Source of the DNA: a bacterium
GTDB lineage: Bacteria; RBG-13-66-14
Assembly: GCA_035528375.1 (NCBI GenBank)
Contig: DATKYS010000136.1
Coordinates: forward strand, 1 to 31,745
DNA: 31,745 bases
Direction: 5' to 3'
Shown here: one piece after another, positions 21,057 through 30,188 of the stretch
How the letters are laid out: each line of letters starts with the position of its first letter
Numbering within the stretch: position 1 is the stretch's first letter
Position numbers and translations under genes: made by a program
The notes under the pieces: generated by a model
What the model was told of the DNA's origin: nothing
The model's input: only the letters and a program-made list of their open reading frames with translations
The model's database searches: none

Positions 21057-22739
21057 TCAGGCGTAGGAGTGCAAACCGCTGATGAAGAGGTTGCTCAAGA
21101 GGTTGAAGACCGCCGCCAGGAAGGGGGCCAGCGCCAGCCACGCCATGGGCCTGCCCTTCCAGCCCTTCACCAGCCGCCCGTGGAGGAAGAGGACCAGGAC
21201 GAGCCAGACCACTAGTGCAAGCGTCTCCTTGGGGTCCCAGCTCCACCAGGCGCCCCAGGCCTCCTCGGCCCAGATCATCCCCGCCACCAGCCCCCCCGCG
21301 GTGTAGAAGGGGAAGGCGGCCAGGAGGCTGCGGTACGTCCGCTCCTCGAGGACTCCGAGGGGTGGCAGGCGCCCCGGCAGCTCGGGGTTGGCGGTGTACG
21401 ACTTGACGAGGTACAAAATGGCGAAGAAGAAGCCCATCCCCAGGAATCCCTCGCCCACGGCCGTCAGCCCGACGTGGATGGTCATCCAGACGGACTTCAG
21501 CGCCGGCATGAGCTGCTGGACGATCCGCTCCCCGGTGATGGAGGTGAGCGCCAGCAGGCCGAAGACCAGGGTCATGACTCCCAGGCCGGCGTAGTGGGCG
21601 TCGCGCCGGAGGGCGTAGATCATGAACGCCCCGACCAGGCACCAGGACAGAAGGGCCAGGAACTCGAACATGCCCGAGGTGGGGGAGTGCCCGGCGATGA
21701 ACCAGCGCAGGACCAGATAGACGGTGTGCGCCACGAACCCCAGTCCCACCGCGCCAATCCCCAGCCAGGCGATGCGCGGCCGCTTGATGATGAGGGCCAG
21801 GACGAACAACAGGGCGGCGAAGGCGTAGGCGTAGTGCGCCCAGTCGTAGAGCGGCAGCCGGTGGAAGGTGGCGTAGATGGCACGGTAATCCCCGTCGGGG
21901 TAACCGCCGCGCCAGGCGTTGGCCTGCTCCAGCCTGGCCGTGAAAGCATCCAGGGCCTCCCGGGTCAGCCCCGGGTCCCCGGTTCGCGCCGCCGCGCCAA
22001 TCTCCCGAGCCAGACCGTAGAGGGCGGCCTGATCGTCCAGGTTCGCCTGGGCCGTGTCCACCGCCCGCGCATACTCCTCGTCCCCCGACGAGACGGCCTC
22101 CTCGAGGGAGGATCGGGAGGCGTCCATGAGCGCCGCGTCGGCCCCACTCTCCAGATTGAACCAGACGTAGTCGTGGGTCGAGATCGGGGCGAGCCAGTAG
22201 AGCTGGATCAGGGTCGCCGATTCGGCCAGCCCGCCGATCCGCCGGCGCAGGTCGCGGACGTACCCGCGCAGGGCGTCGTCATCGGAGGTCGCGGCGAGCC
22301 CCCCGAGCGCGTCGAGAACCCCCTGGGCCTCCACCGGGCTGACGAAGCCCCCGAAACCGGAGAGCTCCAGTCCCCCCACCCGGTCGGCGGTCCGGGCGTC
22401 CAGGTCCGGGAGCGATGAAAGATGAAACACCGGCTCGGAGTCGGCGCCGCCGGTCAGGAACCAGATGGTCAGGCGCACCGCGTCGAGCTCCGCCGCCGGG
22501 TGGTCCGGGGTGCACCCATCGAGGAGCAGCCCCTGCACGTACAAGGCGAAGGAGAGGAAGACCTCCTCGTTGCCGGTGGCCTTGAGGCCCAGCTCCTCGA
22601 GCTCGGGGGGCAGGGAGACTTCGAGCCAGAGACGGGGGCTGTCGGCGCCGGGGTCGCGGTCCGGCAGGCGGGGCGTGTCGCCGGGCGGCATGGCGGACAC
22701 GGTCGCTACCAGGAGGATGATGGGGAGGAGCCGCCTCAC
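21057..22739 (-). CDS. ccsA: System II cytochrome c assembly protein CcsA with large periplasmic N-domain
   Basis: This membrane protein exports haem and, with ResB (CcsB), attaches it to c-type cytochromes outside the cytoplasm. At 560 residues it is longer than a plain CcsA (about 300). A signal-like segment (1-17) and a periplasmic region to about 300 come first, then about seven to eight membrane helices. Family marks are HTVYLVLRWFIAGH (338-351), W-M-T-I-H-V (418-423), the haem-binding WWD motif WGAWWSWDPKET (495-506), H519 and the terminal G-L-H-S-Y. The GTG at 22739 overlaps the resB stop by 4 nt, so the pair is coupled. The N-domain is not recognised. No CxxCH cytochrome was seen in the window. 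Confidence 0.93.
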   Translation of the reverse strand: MRRLLPIILLVATVSAMPPGDTPRLPDRDPGADSPRLWLEVSLPPELEELGLKATGNEEVFLSFALYVQGLLLDGCTPDHPAAELDAVRLTIWFLTGGADSEPVFHLSSLPDLDARTADRVGGLELSGFGGFVSPVEAQGVLDALGGLAATSDDDALRGYVRDLRRRIGGLAESATLIQLYWLAPISTHDYVWFNLESGADAALMDASRSSLEEAVSSGDEEYARAVDTAQANLDDQAALYGLAREIGAAARTGDPGLTREALDAFTARLEQANAWRGGYPDGDYRAIYATFHRLPLYDWAHYAYAFAALLFVLALIIKRPRIAWLGIGAVGLGFVAHTVYLVLRWFIAGHSPTSGMFEFLALLSWCLVGAFMIYALRRDAHYAGLGVMTLVFGLLALTSITGERIVQQLMPALKSVWMTIHVGLTAVGEGFLGMGFFFAILYLVKSYTANPELPGRLPPLGVLEERTYRSLLAAFPFYTAGGLVAGMIWAEEAWGAWWSWDPKETLALVVWLVLVLFLHGRLVKGWKGRPMAWLALAPFLAAVFNLLSNLFISGLHSYA

Positions 22740-24445
22740 AACGGACCACCCCCCTCCGGGTTGAGCAACTTACGCAGGTCACTCTCGGGCAGGCGGCGGG
22801 TCTTGAGCGCCAGGGTCCTGTCCTCCACGCGCAACCAGAGGCGGCGCCAGGGCACGGCGAACACCAGGCAGCCGCCCAGAACGACGAGGACCGCCGCCGC
22901 CCAGAAGAGGAAGAGCCCCGGGTCGCGCTTGACCTCCAGCCCCGTTATCGGCTCCGCGTCCGCGTTCAGGTAACCGACGGCGAGCCCGACCCCCAGATCG
23001 AAGATGTTCCCCCCGTCGGCGGTCACGGGCGCGGGGAGAATCAGCTCCCCCTCCGGGGTGGTCAGCTTCAACCCGCGGGGGGGGGCCACCTCGAGGAGGG
23101 CGGGGTTCCCGTCGGGCAGGCTGAACCAGGCCCCTTCCAGACCCTCGGACGGCTCTCCGGGGAAGAGCCGGAGGGCGAGAACGCCCCCGGGCAGCGTGGG
23201 TTCCTGCCGGTGGCTCCAGCGGACGCTGCCCAGCTCGACCCTCACCCCGGCGGCGGCCAGCTTCGGGTCGAGGTACTCGGGGTGCAACCGGTAAACCAGC
23301 GCGCCCTCCGCCACCGGCTCGTCCCCGAGGTAGACGTCCAGCCGCACCGCCGGATTCGCCTCGGGATTGGCGTTCGCATCCGCCCCCGTCTCCGGTTCGA
23401 GAAGGTGATTCGGGTAGTAGCCGCGCACCGCCACGGACCAGGGCGTGCCGGGGCAGGGGGACGGCTCGTCGGAGAGGTCCAGCGTGACGAAGCCGGTCCC
23501 TTGAGCGGCTTCCTCCCCCTCCAGGGGCGTCAGGCGGAGCTCCAGCGATTCGATGACGAGGCGCGCGCCGTCGTAAGTCGCCCGACTCCGTGCGTAGGAA
23601 GCGATGTCCCCACGATCGCCGATGAGAAGGAGCGCCGGTTCCAGCTCGTCCACGAAGCTCTGGTAGAAGGTCACGCCGACCCTGGTGTAAGGCTCGTTGA
23701 CCTCGATGCGGGGGGTCTCCCGCCCTCCGGGGCCGTCAACCGACAGCTCGGTGTAGTAGGTGAGCACCCGGGAGGAGTTGGGGTCCACCACGGTGTCGAA
23801 GCCGGTGGCGGTGACCTCGAGTTCGGCCGCGAGCGGCTCGCCGAAGCGCGGGGGGAGGAGCTGGGTCTGGCCCTCGAAGAGGACCAGGTAGGTACTCTGG
23901 CCGGAGACGAGTTTCACCAGCCCGGCCGCGAGGAAAAGGACGAGCCCGAGGTGCAGCGTCGGCGAGGCCCACCAGGCCCACCTCCCCTGGTCGGCGTAGA
24001 GGGCCCCCCCATCGAAGTTCTTCACCCGCCAGCGGGCGCGTTTCAGACGTCCACCGATTCCCGGAAGGTACTGCCGCGGCTCGCCGGGGAGGTTCAGTGT
24101 CCGCTGGGCGGTGAAGCCGGGACCGTCCTCGGACCTGCGTCCGCCGAGGGTGCGAAAACGGTTTACCGCGCAGACGCACAGAGCAAGGGCCGCCCAGGCT
24201 TCCAGGGCGATGAACGAGAAGGTGTGGAAGAGGTCGTTTAAGCCCAGGGCGAAGATGAAGCCGGCGCCGCCCTCGCCGTAGAGGGTCGTGTAGGCCCAGG
24301 GCGGGCCGTCCTGGAGGATGAAGGCCCCCGAAAGGCTCAACAGGGCCAGCGCCACGACCAGCCAAAAGAAAACGCGCACCGACCCCAGAAAATTCCAGAT
24401 AGAACGGCCGATGGCGCGCATGTTCACGCGGGATTTTTCGCTCAT
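22736..24445 (-). CDS. resB: System II cytochrome c assembly protein ResB (CcsB)
   Basis: Partner of CcsA in haem delivery to apocytochrome c. The ATG at 24445 (MSEKSR) is preferred over an in-frame start 20 codons upstream, whose Gly-rich leader looks non-coding. The 569 residues contain three N-terminal membrane helices (about 19-42, 73-95, 157-179). The conserved His165 lies in P-T-L-H-L-G at the third. A periplasmic domain of about 330 residues with many short strands follows, then a fourth helix (about 509-532) and a basic cytoplasmic tail. This is the classic ResB topology with a large periplasmic part. It lies 61 nt after the barrel gene and overlaps ccsA. Confidence 0.92.
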   Translation of the reverse strand: MSEKSRVNMRAIGRSIWNFLGSVRVFFWLVVALALLSLSGAFILQDGPPWAYTTLYGEGGAGFIFALGLNDLFHTFSFIALEAWAALALCVCAVNRFRTLGGRRSEDGPGFTAQRTLNLPGEPRQYLPGIGGRLKRARWRVKNFDGGALYADQGRWAWWASPTLHLGLVLFLAAGLVKLVSGQSTYLVLFEGQTQLLPPRFGEPLAAELEVTATGFDTVVDPNSSRVLTYYTELSVDGPGGRETPRIEVNEPYTRVGVTFYQSFVDELEPALLLIGDRGDIASYARSRATYDGARLVIESLELRLTPLEGEEAAQGTGFVTLDLSDEPSPCPGTPWSVAVRGYYPNHLLEPETGADANANPEANPAVRLDVYLGDEPVAEGALVYRLHPEYLDPKLAAAGVRVELGSVRWSHRQEPTLPGGVLALRLFPGEPSEGLEGAWFSLPDGNPALLEVAPPRGLKLTTPEGELILPAPVTADGGNIFDLGVGLAVGYLNADAEPITGLEVKRDPGLFLFWAAAVLVVLGGCLVFAVPWRRLWLRVEDRTLALKTRRLPESDLRKLLNPEGGGPL

Positions 24446-24506
24446 GCCATCCCCGGTGGATCCCCCTCCCCCAAAAACTATACCACCTCTTCCGGACTGG
24501 GGCAAG

Positions 24507-26021
24507 CTACCAGGCGAGCGTCAACCCCAGCCCCAGCGCCGGCGGATCCCTCGGGGCGTCGGCGTAGGTGAAGAGCGGCTGGTCCAGAAGGTTCGTCCCG
24601 GTCAGGGTCAGACGGGCCACCTCGCTCACGCTGCAGGCGATCTCCAGGCCGAGGTCCACCGCCCCGGGCAGCTCCCCGCCGAGACCGTCCCGGCGCCGAC
24701 TCGTGTACCCGAGGGCGATCGAGCCCGTCAGCCAGTCCAGCGGGAAGAACTCCAGACCGAGGCCCAGGCTGTGCAGGGCGAAGTGGGGCGGCGGCGCCGC
24801 ATCCGCCGGTCCCCAGGGCGGCGTGGCGTCGGCCAGCTCGTAGTCCACACGCAGCCTACCCCGGCAGAAATCGGCGGGAAGCCGATAATCGCAGTAAGCA
24901 TCGAAGACGAGCAGCTCCCGCACCGGTCCGTTGGCGAAGGCGATGCCGCCCTCCGGGTCGAGGGCGTACTCGGGGGGGTTGACGACCCGGCGGTACCCGC
25001 CCCGCACGCCGGCCACCGAGGATTCGGACAGGTGCAGGGAATACTCGAGGTAGTAGTCCTCGGTAACGCGTTCTTCCATCGGTTCCGGCCGGTTCAGCCC
25101 CTCGATGCGCAGCCACCACCGGTCGGGCTCGGGGGTTTCGGCCCTCCGCCGTCCGACCAGGCTGACGAGGGAGAGGGGGCCGAAGAGGAGACGCACCGCG
25201 CCGCCGTACTCTAAAATCGGCTCCCCGGCGAAGGTCATCCCCACCCCGGTGGAGACGAAGAGGACCCTGTCGGCGGTGAAGGTGTTGGATATGTAGAGGC
25301 GCGCACTGTGCCGCGAGTTGGCGGCATCGGAGTAGCGGTAGGCGAGATCGGCGGCGATGAAATCGCTGGAGCCGATTAAGAGCCTGGCGCCCATGGCGGT
25401 GTGCGCGTCCAGGACATCGAACCCCTCCGGGCCGCGCTGTTCGAGGGAGCCCACCCCGGCCTCGGCGAAGGCCGTTATCTCATCCTCGGGCCGCCAGACG
25501 CCGAGGAGGGACGTCGTCCAGGCGTTCTGCTCCTGGTAGCCCTCCCCCAGGGCGTGACTCCAGCGGTCGTAGTCCGATCGGAGGATCAGCCGGTGACCCC
25601 GGGGGTCCAACCAACCGGCGGACAGCCGGCCCTCTATCGCCTCCCTCATCCCCGCCCGGCGGTCCCGGACGTCGTATGCCCCGGCGAGGGAGTAGGCGAA
25701 ACGCCCCAGCTCCAGGGCGTGGAGGACGCCCGCCTTGCCGTTGGCGTTCCAGTCCATGGAGCCGTCGAAGCGGAAGAACTGGGTGCGCGGCTCGGGGTGG
25801 AGCGCCTCCCCGACGGGATCGGTCTCGAGGGCGCCGGGACTGTCGGTGAACCGCTCCCCGGCGATGAGCACCCGACGCGCCAGGGCTTCGGTGCGGGGGT
25901 CCGGGGAACCCTGCTCGCCCAGAAGCTCCTCGGTCTCCGCGAGGGCCGCCTCCTCGGAACGTGTGAGGGCGACGGCGGGGAGCGTCAGGAGGATGCACAG
26001 AGCGATAAGATGGCGGGTCAC
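24507..26021 (-). CDS. Outer-membrane beta-barrel protein paired with the TPR protein
   Basis: Predicted 504-residue outer-membrane protein. The GTG at 26021 overlaps the TPR gene stop by 4 nt (GTGA). The signal peptide (about 1-19) is followed by an acidic helical region of about 50 residues (A-L-A-E-T-E-E-L-L). The barrel begins near F-F-R-F-D-G-S-M-D-W (about 82-91). The C-terminus has the T-N-L-L-D-Q-P-L-F pattern and ends L-T-L-A-W. That recalls the last strands of TonB-dependent receptors, but no plug domain is seen and the protein is too short for one. It may be a barrel-only relative. The tight coupling suggests that it works with the TPR protein. Confidence 0.8.
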   Translation of the reverse strand: MTRHLIALCILLTLPAVALTRSEEAALAETEELLGEQGSPDPRTEALARRVLIAGERFTDSPGALETDPVGEALHPEPRTQFFRFDGSMDWNANGKAGVLHALELGRFAYSLAGAYDVRDRRAGMREAIEGRLSAGWLDPRGHRLILRSDYDRWSHALGEGYQEQNAWTTSLLGVWRPEDEITAFAEAGVGSLEQRGPEGFDVLDAHTAMGARLLIGSSDFIAADLAYRYSDAANSRHSARLYISNTFTADRVLFVSTGVGMTFAGEPILEYGGAVRLLFGPLSLVSLVGRRRAETPEPDRWWLRIEGLNRPEPMEERVTEDYYLEYSLHLSESSVAGVRGGYRRVVNPPEYALDPEGGIAFANGPVRELLVFDAYCDYRLPADFCRGRLRVDYELADATPPWGPADAAPPPHFALHSLGLGLEFFPLDWLTGSIALGYTSRRRDGLGGELPGAVDLGLEIACSVSEVARLTLTGTNLLDQPLFTYADAPRDPPALGLGLTLAW

Positions 26022-28612
26022 CGCAGCCGCGCGAGGCGGGTCTCGGCTTCCTGGCGGTAGCTCAGGGGGAAATCGCCGCGTGTCAAAAGAACGTACTGCC
26101 GCCGGGCGGCGACCGGCTGGTGCCGGCGCTCGTAGATCTGCCCCCGGCGGAGCAGGGCGCGCGCGGCGTAGGAGGGGTAACGGTCCGAGTAGTCGTCTAT
26201 GACCCGCTGGAAGGTGGAGAGCGCGTCATCGAGCTGCCCGACCCCGAAGTAGCACTCGCCCAGCCAGAATGAGGCCTGGACGGAAACCTCGGGGTTGGAG
26301 CTCACCGCGGCCAACCGGTAGTACTCGATGGCCCTTGCCTCGCGGCCGTCCATCTGCTCGACGAATGCGCGCAGGAGGTAGGCCCGGTCCCGGTATCCGT
26401 CAGCCGAATCGAGGGCCAGTAGCCGGTCCAGAATGTCGCGGGCCGATGAGAGGAAGCGTATCTCCTTGTAGCAGGAGGCCAGCTCGTAGAGGGCCGGGAC
26501 GTAGCTCGAGCTCCCGGGGTAGCCGTTGACGACGCTCGAGTAGTGGAGGATGGCGCGGTCGTAGTCGCCGAGCTCCCGGGCGATCTGGGCGATCTCGAAG
26601 TGGAGCCCGGCGCGGACCGAGTCGGAAGTGACGTCGGACAGCGCCTCGAGCAGGAGGGCGAGGGCCTCGTCCAGCTCGCCGGTCTTGCGGTAACACCGGG
26701 CCAGCTCCCGCGTGGCCCCGGTCACCTCGGGGGATTCGCCGTAGTCCGAGAGGATGCTCCCGTAGAATCCGATGGCGCCCTCGATGTCCCCCGAATCCCG
26801 GCGGTGCCGGGCCAGCATCAGTGTGAGCTCCGGGGCCAGGTAGCTCTGGGGTCGGTGGGCCAGGTAGGCCTCCGTCGCCGCCGCCACGTCGGGATACCTC
26901 CCCCTCCGCCAGGCGGCCAGCTCCACGCCGTATACCGCGTCGTCCACCACCTCGGTTATCCGGCTCTCCGCTGCGAGGTTGGAGTAGAGGATGTAGGCCC
27001 GGTCGTATTCCCCCAGACCGTAGCGGCAGTCGGCGATGCGCAGGCGGGCGTAGTCGTAGTAGCCCGAGTCGGGGTAGTCCGCGAGGAGGCGGTCGAACTC
27101 GGGGAGCGCCTCGGCGTAGCGGCCGATCTCGAAGTAGGCGTGGGCCACCAGATACAGGGCGTCGTCGGCCAGCTCGTCGTCGGGGTAGAGCCGGACGAGC
27201 TGGGCGTAGTCCCGCTGCCCCCGTTCGTGCTCACCCGACCTGACGTAAGCCTGCGCCCGCCCGTACAGGGCCAGCGGGGCGAGGTCGTTGTCGGGGAAGC
27301 GCTCGAGGAACTCACCGAACCGCTCGATGGTCCGGGCGTCGTCACCCGAGCGGAAATCCATCCGGGCCAGCTCCAACAGGGCGTCGTCGGCCAGACCGCC
27401 GTCACCGGAGGCGACGGTCTCCAGGAGAAGGGCGGCCTCCGCGGCGCGTCCCTGACGCAGCACCGCCATCCCGTGCCAGTACGCGGACATCCCGGCGAGC
27501 TCCGTCCCGCCCAGGGCGGCGAAGCACCCCTCGGCGGCGGCGTAGTCCCGCTGGCGGTAGAGGCACAGACCGGCCTTGAACCGGGCGGTGTCGGCCCCCT
27601 CCCCGCCGTTCCCGGCGATGCGGGCGAAGGTGTCGGCCCCCACCGTGTAATCCCCCCCGGCGTATGCGGCCTCGGCCAGAAGCCACCTGGCCGCCTCACC
27701 CCAGCGGGGGTCGCCCGCGAGACCGGCGGCCACGGCCTCCGCGGCGGCGTACTCGCCGGCCTCGTACGAGGCGTAGCCCAGGTAGTAGCGGGCGACGGCG
27801 TCTCTCTCAGGCTCGAACTCCTTCCAGCCCAGGGCGTCGTGGAGGTTGTCAGCGGCCTCGGCGTACTCGCCCAGGGCGCAGAGGACCAGCCCGCGCTCGT
27901 AGAGAACCTCCGCCTCCAGGCCGTGGGGCGAATCGGCGAGGGACCGGTTGAAAGCCGCCGCCGCCCCGGCGTAGTCTCCGAGAGCGACGAGGGTGCGGCC
28001 CTGCCAGTAGCGAATCTGTCCCCGCCAGGCGGGTTCGTCGCAGAGCTCGCCGGCTCGATCCAGACTCACATCGGCCCCGACCGTATCCTCCAGTTGGAGC
28101 TGGGTCTGGGCCAGGGCGAAGTAGAGCCTCCACGACGGCTCGTACTCGCGTTCGATTTCCCGGTAGGCCCGGAGCGCCGCTGGGTAGTCACCCAGGGCGT
28201 AGAGGCTGTCACCCAGATAGTAGAGGGAGAGCCGGTGCGTCTTTGCGTCGGTGGTGACGCGCGTGACACCGCGGAAGCTCGCCGCGGCCCGCGCGTGACG
28301 GCCCGTGGCGCGGTAGCCCTGCCCCACCGAAAAGAGCGACTGCTCCAGGTGGCGATCGGTGGGGTCGTTGAGAATCAACAGCTCGAGGTGGTGTGTGGCC
28401 AGCTCGGGGGAGCCCTCGGCCAGCTCCGCCGAACCCAGGAGGAAGAGCGCCTCGGAGTCGGTGTCTAAAAGCGCCTCGGGGGTGGCTAAAAGCTCGGTGA
28501 CGCCGAAGAGCCCCCGGTCGTAGAACTCCTCCGTTTCGACGCGCGCGGACGCCGGCACCGTGAAAACGGTACACAAAAACAGTGCCCACCCGGCTGTCGC
28601 GGATAGCTTCAT
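26018..28612 (-). CDS. Large exported TPR-repeat protein
   Basis: Predicted 864-residue exported protein made almost wholly of tetratricopeptide repeats. The ATG at 28612 (MKLSATAGWALFLC) gives a signal peptide cut near ASA. The few residues before the first repeat include E-F-Y-D-R-G. About twenty helical hairpins follow with the A-L-G-D-Y-x-x-A and Y-P-D/Y-x-G patterns. Several are the outer-membrane-assembly type (F-P-D-N-D, Y-P-D-D-E-L-A-D-D-A-L-Y), as in BamD/YbgF-like proteins. No catalytic domain is seen. TPR arrays bind protein partners, and the overlapping barrel gene suggests a periplasmic scaffold for an outer-membrane complex. No strong ribosome site is visible; a candidate promoter lies 45 nt upstream. 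Confidence 0.88.
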   Translation of the reverse strand: MKLSATAGWALFLCTVFTVPASARVETEEFYDRGLFGVTELLATPEALLDTDSEALFLLGSAELAEGSPELATHHLELLILNDPTDRHLEQSLFSVGQGYRATGRHARAAASFRGVTRVTTDAKTHRLSLYYLGDSLYALGDYPAALRAYREIEREYEPSWRLYFALAQTQLQLEDTVGADVSLDRAGELCDEPAWRGQIRYWQGRTLVALGDYAGAAAAFNRSLADSPHGLEAEVLYERGLVLCALGEYAEAADNLHDALGWKEFEPERDAVARYYLGYASYEAGEYAAAEAVAAGLAGDPRWGEAARWLLAEAAYAGGDYTVGADTFARIAGNGGEGADTARFKAGLCLYRQRDYAAAEGCFAALGGTELAGMSAYWHGMAVLRQGRAAEAALLLETVASGDGGLADDALLELARMDFRSGDDARTIERFGEFLERFPDNDLAPLALYGRAQAYVRSGEHERGQRDYAQLVRLYPDDELADDALYLVAHAYFEIGRYAEALPEFDRLLADYPDSGYYDYARLRIADCRYGLGEYDRAYILYSNLAAESRITEVVDDAVYGVELAAWRRGRYPDVAAATEAYLAHRPQSYLAPELTLMLARHRRDSGDIEGAIGFYGSILSDYGESPEVTGATRELARCYRKTGELDEALALLLEALSDVTSDSVRAGLHFEIAQIARELGDYDRAILHYSSVVNGYPGSSSYVPALYELASCYKEIRFLSSARDILDRLLALDSADGYRDRAYLLRAFVEQMDGREARAIEYYRLAAVSSNPEVSVQASFWLGECYFGVGQLDDALSTFQRVIDDYSDRYPSYAARALLRRGQIYERRHQPVAARRQYVLLTRGDFPLSYRQEAETRLARLR

Positions 28613-28658
28613 TTTGAACACATCGGAGGGACTCACATCAGCCCAGCAACTTGTACAT

Positions 28659-28687
28659 ATTATAACACGTTCGGGGCCAGAAGTCCG
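28659..28687 (-). promoter_or_regulatory. Candidate promoter for the TPR-barrel-resB-ccsA run
   Basis: On the minus strand a perfect TATAAT (28664-28659) has CGGACT, a three-of-six -35 match, 17 nt upstream (28687-28682). Transcription would start near 28652, about 40 nt before the ATG at 28612. The local A+T-rich patch in a G+C-rich region supports a promoter. Confidence 0.5.
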
Positions 28688-28741
28688 ACGGGAAGCCAAG
28701 TCGCGCAATTTTAACCAGATGCGGTCGGAGTCAATCCACCC

Positions 28742-28770
28742 TTGCCCCGCCGGGGGCTTCGTGGTAGGAT
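28742..28770 (+). promoter_or_regulatory. Candidate purA promoter
   Basis: TTGCCC (28742-28747) and TAGGAT (28765-28770), each four of six to consensus, are spaced by exactly 17 nt. This gives a leader of about 75 nt before purA, which contains the structured element at 28778-28820. Confidence 0.4.
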
Positions 28771-28777
28771 AATGCGG

Positions 28778-28820
28778 TTTTGCGCCCAACACCCAACCGG
28801 GTGTAATAGGGCGGGCAAAA
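28778..28820 (+). promoter_or_regulatory. Structured RNA leader of purA
   Basis: Nested inverted repeats form a possible stem. TTTTGC-GCCC (28778-28787) can pair with GGGC-gg-GCAAAA (28809-28820, with a 2-nt bulge). Inside it CACCC (28790-28794) can pair with GGGTG (28799-28803) around an AACC loop. It does not match the purine riboswitch pattern that I know, and no U-run follows, so its role is unknown. Confidence 0.4.
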
Positions 28821-28851
28821 AACGGACCAACGACCGGTCACCGAGGTGAAC

Positions 28852-30126
28852 ATGTCCACTATCGTAGTCGTAGGCGCCCAGTGGGGCGACGAGGGCAAGG
28901 GGAAGGTGGTGGACTGCCTGTCGGCCCGGGCCGACATGGTGGTCCGCTTCAACGGCGGGGCCAACGCCGGCCACACCATCGTCGTCGCCCGGGAGGAATA
29001 CGTGCTGCACCTCGTCCCCTCGGGGGCGGTGCGGGAGGGGGCGGCCTGCGTCATCGGCAACGGCTGCGTGGTGGACGCCGGATTGCTCCTGGAAGAGTAC
29101 GACGACCTCAGGCGGCGGGGGATAGACCTCGCCGACCGGCTCTTCGTCTCCGGCTTCGCCCATCTGGTGCTGCCCCACCACAAGGCGGCCGACGGCGCCC
29201 TCGAGGATTCCACCGCCACACCCATCGGCACCACCCGCCGCGGCATCGGCCCCGCCTACTGCGACAAGTACGCCCGTTACGGCGTCCGCGTCGAGGACCT
29301 CCTGGACGCCCGCGACCTCCGGGCGAAGCTCGAGGCGGCCTACGCCTACCGCGCCCGCTGGACCGGCTCCGGCGACTACCCGGCGATAGACGAGGTTTAC
29401 GCACAACTGACCGAAGAGGGGAAGCGCCTGACCCCCTTCATCGTGGACACGTCGCTCCTGATCAACGGCTACATCGCCCGTGGGAAGAACGTCCTCTTCG
29501 AGGGCGCCCAGGGGAGTCTTTTGGACGTGGACTTCGGCACCTACCCCTTCGTCACCAGCTCCAACCCGGTGGCCCCCTTCGCCGCCATCGGCTCCGGCGT
29601 GGGTCTGGACAAGCTCGGCTACGCCCTGGGCGTGGTCAAGGCCTACCTAACCCGCGTGGGCGAGGGCCCCTTCCCCACCGAGCTGGTCAACGCCACCGGC
29701 GATTACCTGCGCGAGCGGGGCTACGAGTACGGCCGCTCCACGGGCCGACCCCGGCGCTGCGGCTGGCTGGACCTCGTCCCGCTGCGCCTGGCCGCCCGGG
29801 TCAACGGCCTACATGGCGCCGTGGTCTCCAAGCTCGACGTTCTGGACGAGCTCGAAGAAATACCGGTCTGCACGGCGTACGAGCTCCGCGGCAAAACTTT
29901 TGGCGAGATGCCGCTCCCCGTTTCGCTCCTCGCCGAGGCGGAGCCGGTTTACGAGACCCTCCCCGGCTGGAAAACCGACACCTCGGGTATCACCTCCTGG
30001 GACGATCTGCCGAAAAAAGCCCAGGAGTACCTGCGCTTCATCGAGGAGGGTTGCGGGGTGCCCGTGGTGGCGATAAGTGTGGGCCAGCGCCGCGACCAGA
30101 TAATCTGGCTCGAGGAGGTGTTCTAG
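28852..30126 (+). CDS. purA: Adenylosuccinate synthetase
   Basis: Cytoplasmic enzyme that uses GTP to join IMP and aspartate into adenylosuccinate, the first committed step to AMP. From the ATG at 28852 (GAGGTG just upstream; a GTG at 28846 is less likely) the protein has 424 residues, the family length. The P-loop QWGDEGKGK is at 10-18 with Asp13, and His41 lies in G-G-A-N-A-G-H-T; both match the E. coli numbering exactly. Also present are G-T-T-R-R-G-I-G-P-A-Y, E-G-A-Q-G-S-L-L-D-V-D-F-G-T-Y-P, T-R-V-G-E-G-P-F-P-T-E and G-R-P-R-R-C-G-W. It is divergent from the TPR gene and ends before a strong terminator, so it is probably a single-gene unit. Confidence 0.98.
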   Translation: MSTIVVVGAQWGDEGKGKVVDCLSARADMVVRFNGGANAGHTIVVAREEYVLHLVPSGAVREGAACVIGNGCVVDAGLLLEEYDDLRRRGIDLADRLFVSGFAHLVLPHHKAADGALEDSTATPIGTTRRGIGPAYCDKYARYGVRVEDLLDARDLRAKLEAAYAYRARWTGSGDYPAIDEVYAQLTEEGKRLTPFIVDTSLLINGYIARGKNVLFEGAQGSLLDVDFGTYPFVTSSNPVAPFAAIGSGVGLDKLGYALGVVKAYLTRVGEGPFPTELVNATGDYLRERGYEYGRSTGRPRRCGWLDLVPLRLAARVNGLHGAVVSKLDVLDELEEIPVCTAYELRGKTFGEMPLPVSLLAEAEPVYETLPGWKTDTSGITSWDDLPKKAQEYLRFIEEGCGVPVVAISVGQRRDQIIWLEEVF

Positions 30127-30188
30127 CCTCCCGCCTGGACCCCATAGACGCCCTGCGGTACGAGTGAAGCGTGAACAGCGTTAATACG

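Noticed and set aside
24507-26021. Calling the barrel a TonB-dependent receptor
   Set aside because: The last strands look similar, but no plug domain or TonB box is visible and 504 residues is short for that family.
26543-28468. Plus-strand open frame (641 codons) opposite the TPR gene
   Set aside because: It is the mirror of a repeat-rich coding sequence; Val/Gly/Gln-rich with no domain.
28778-28820. Purine riboswitch upstream of purA
   Set aside because: The three-way junction and conserved loop bases of the purine riboswitch are not seen; only a nested hairpin is.
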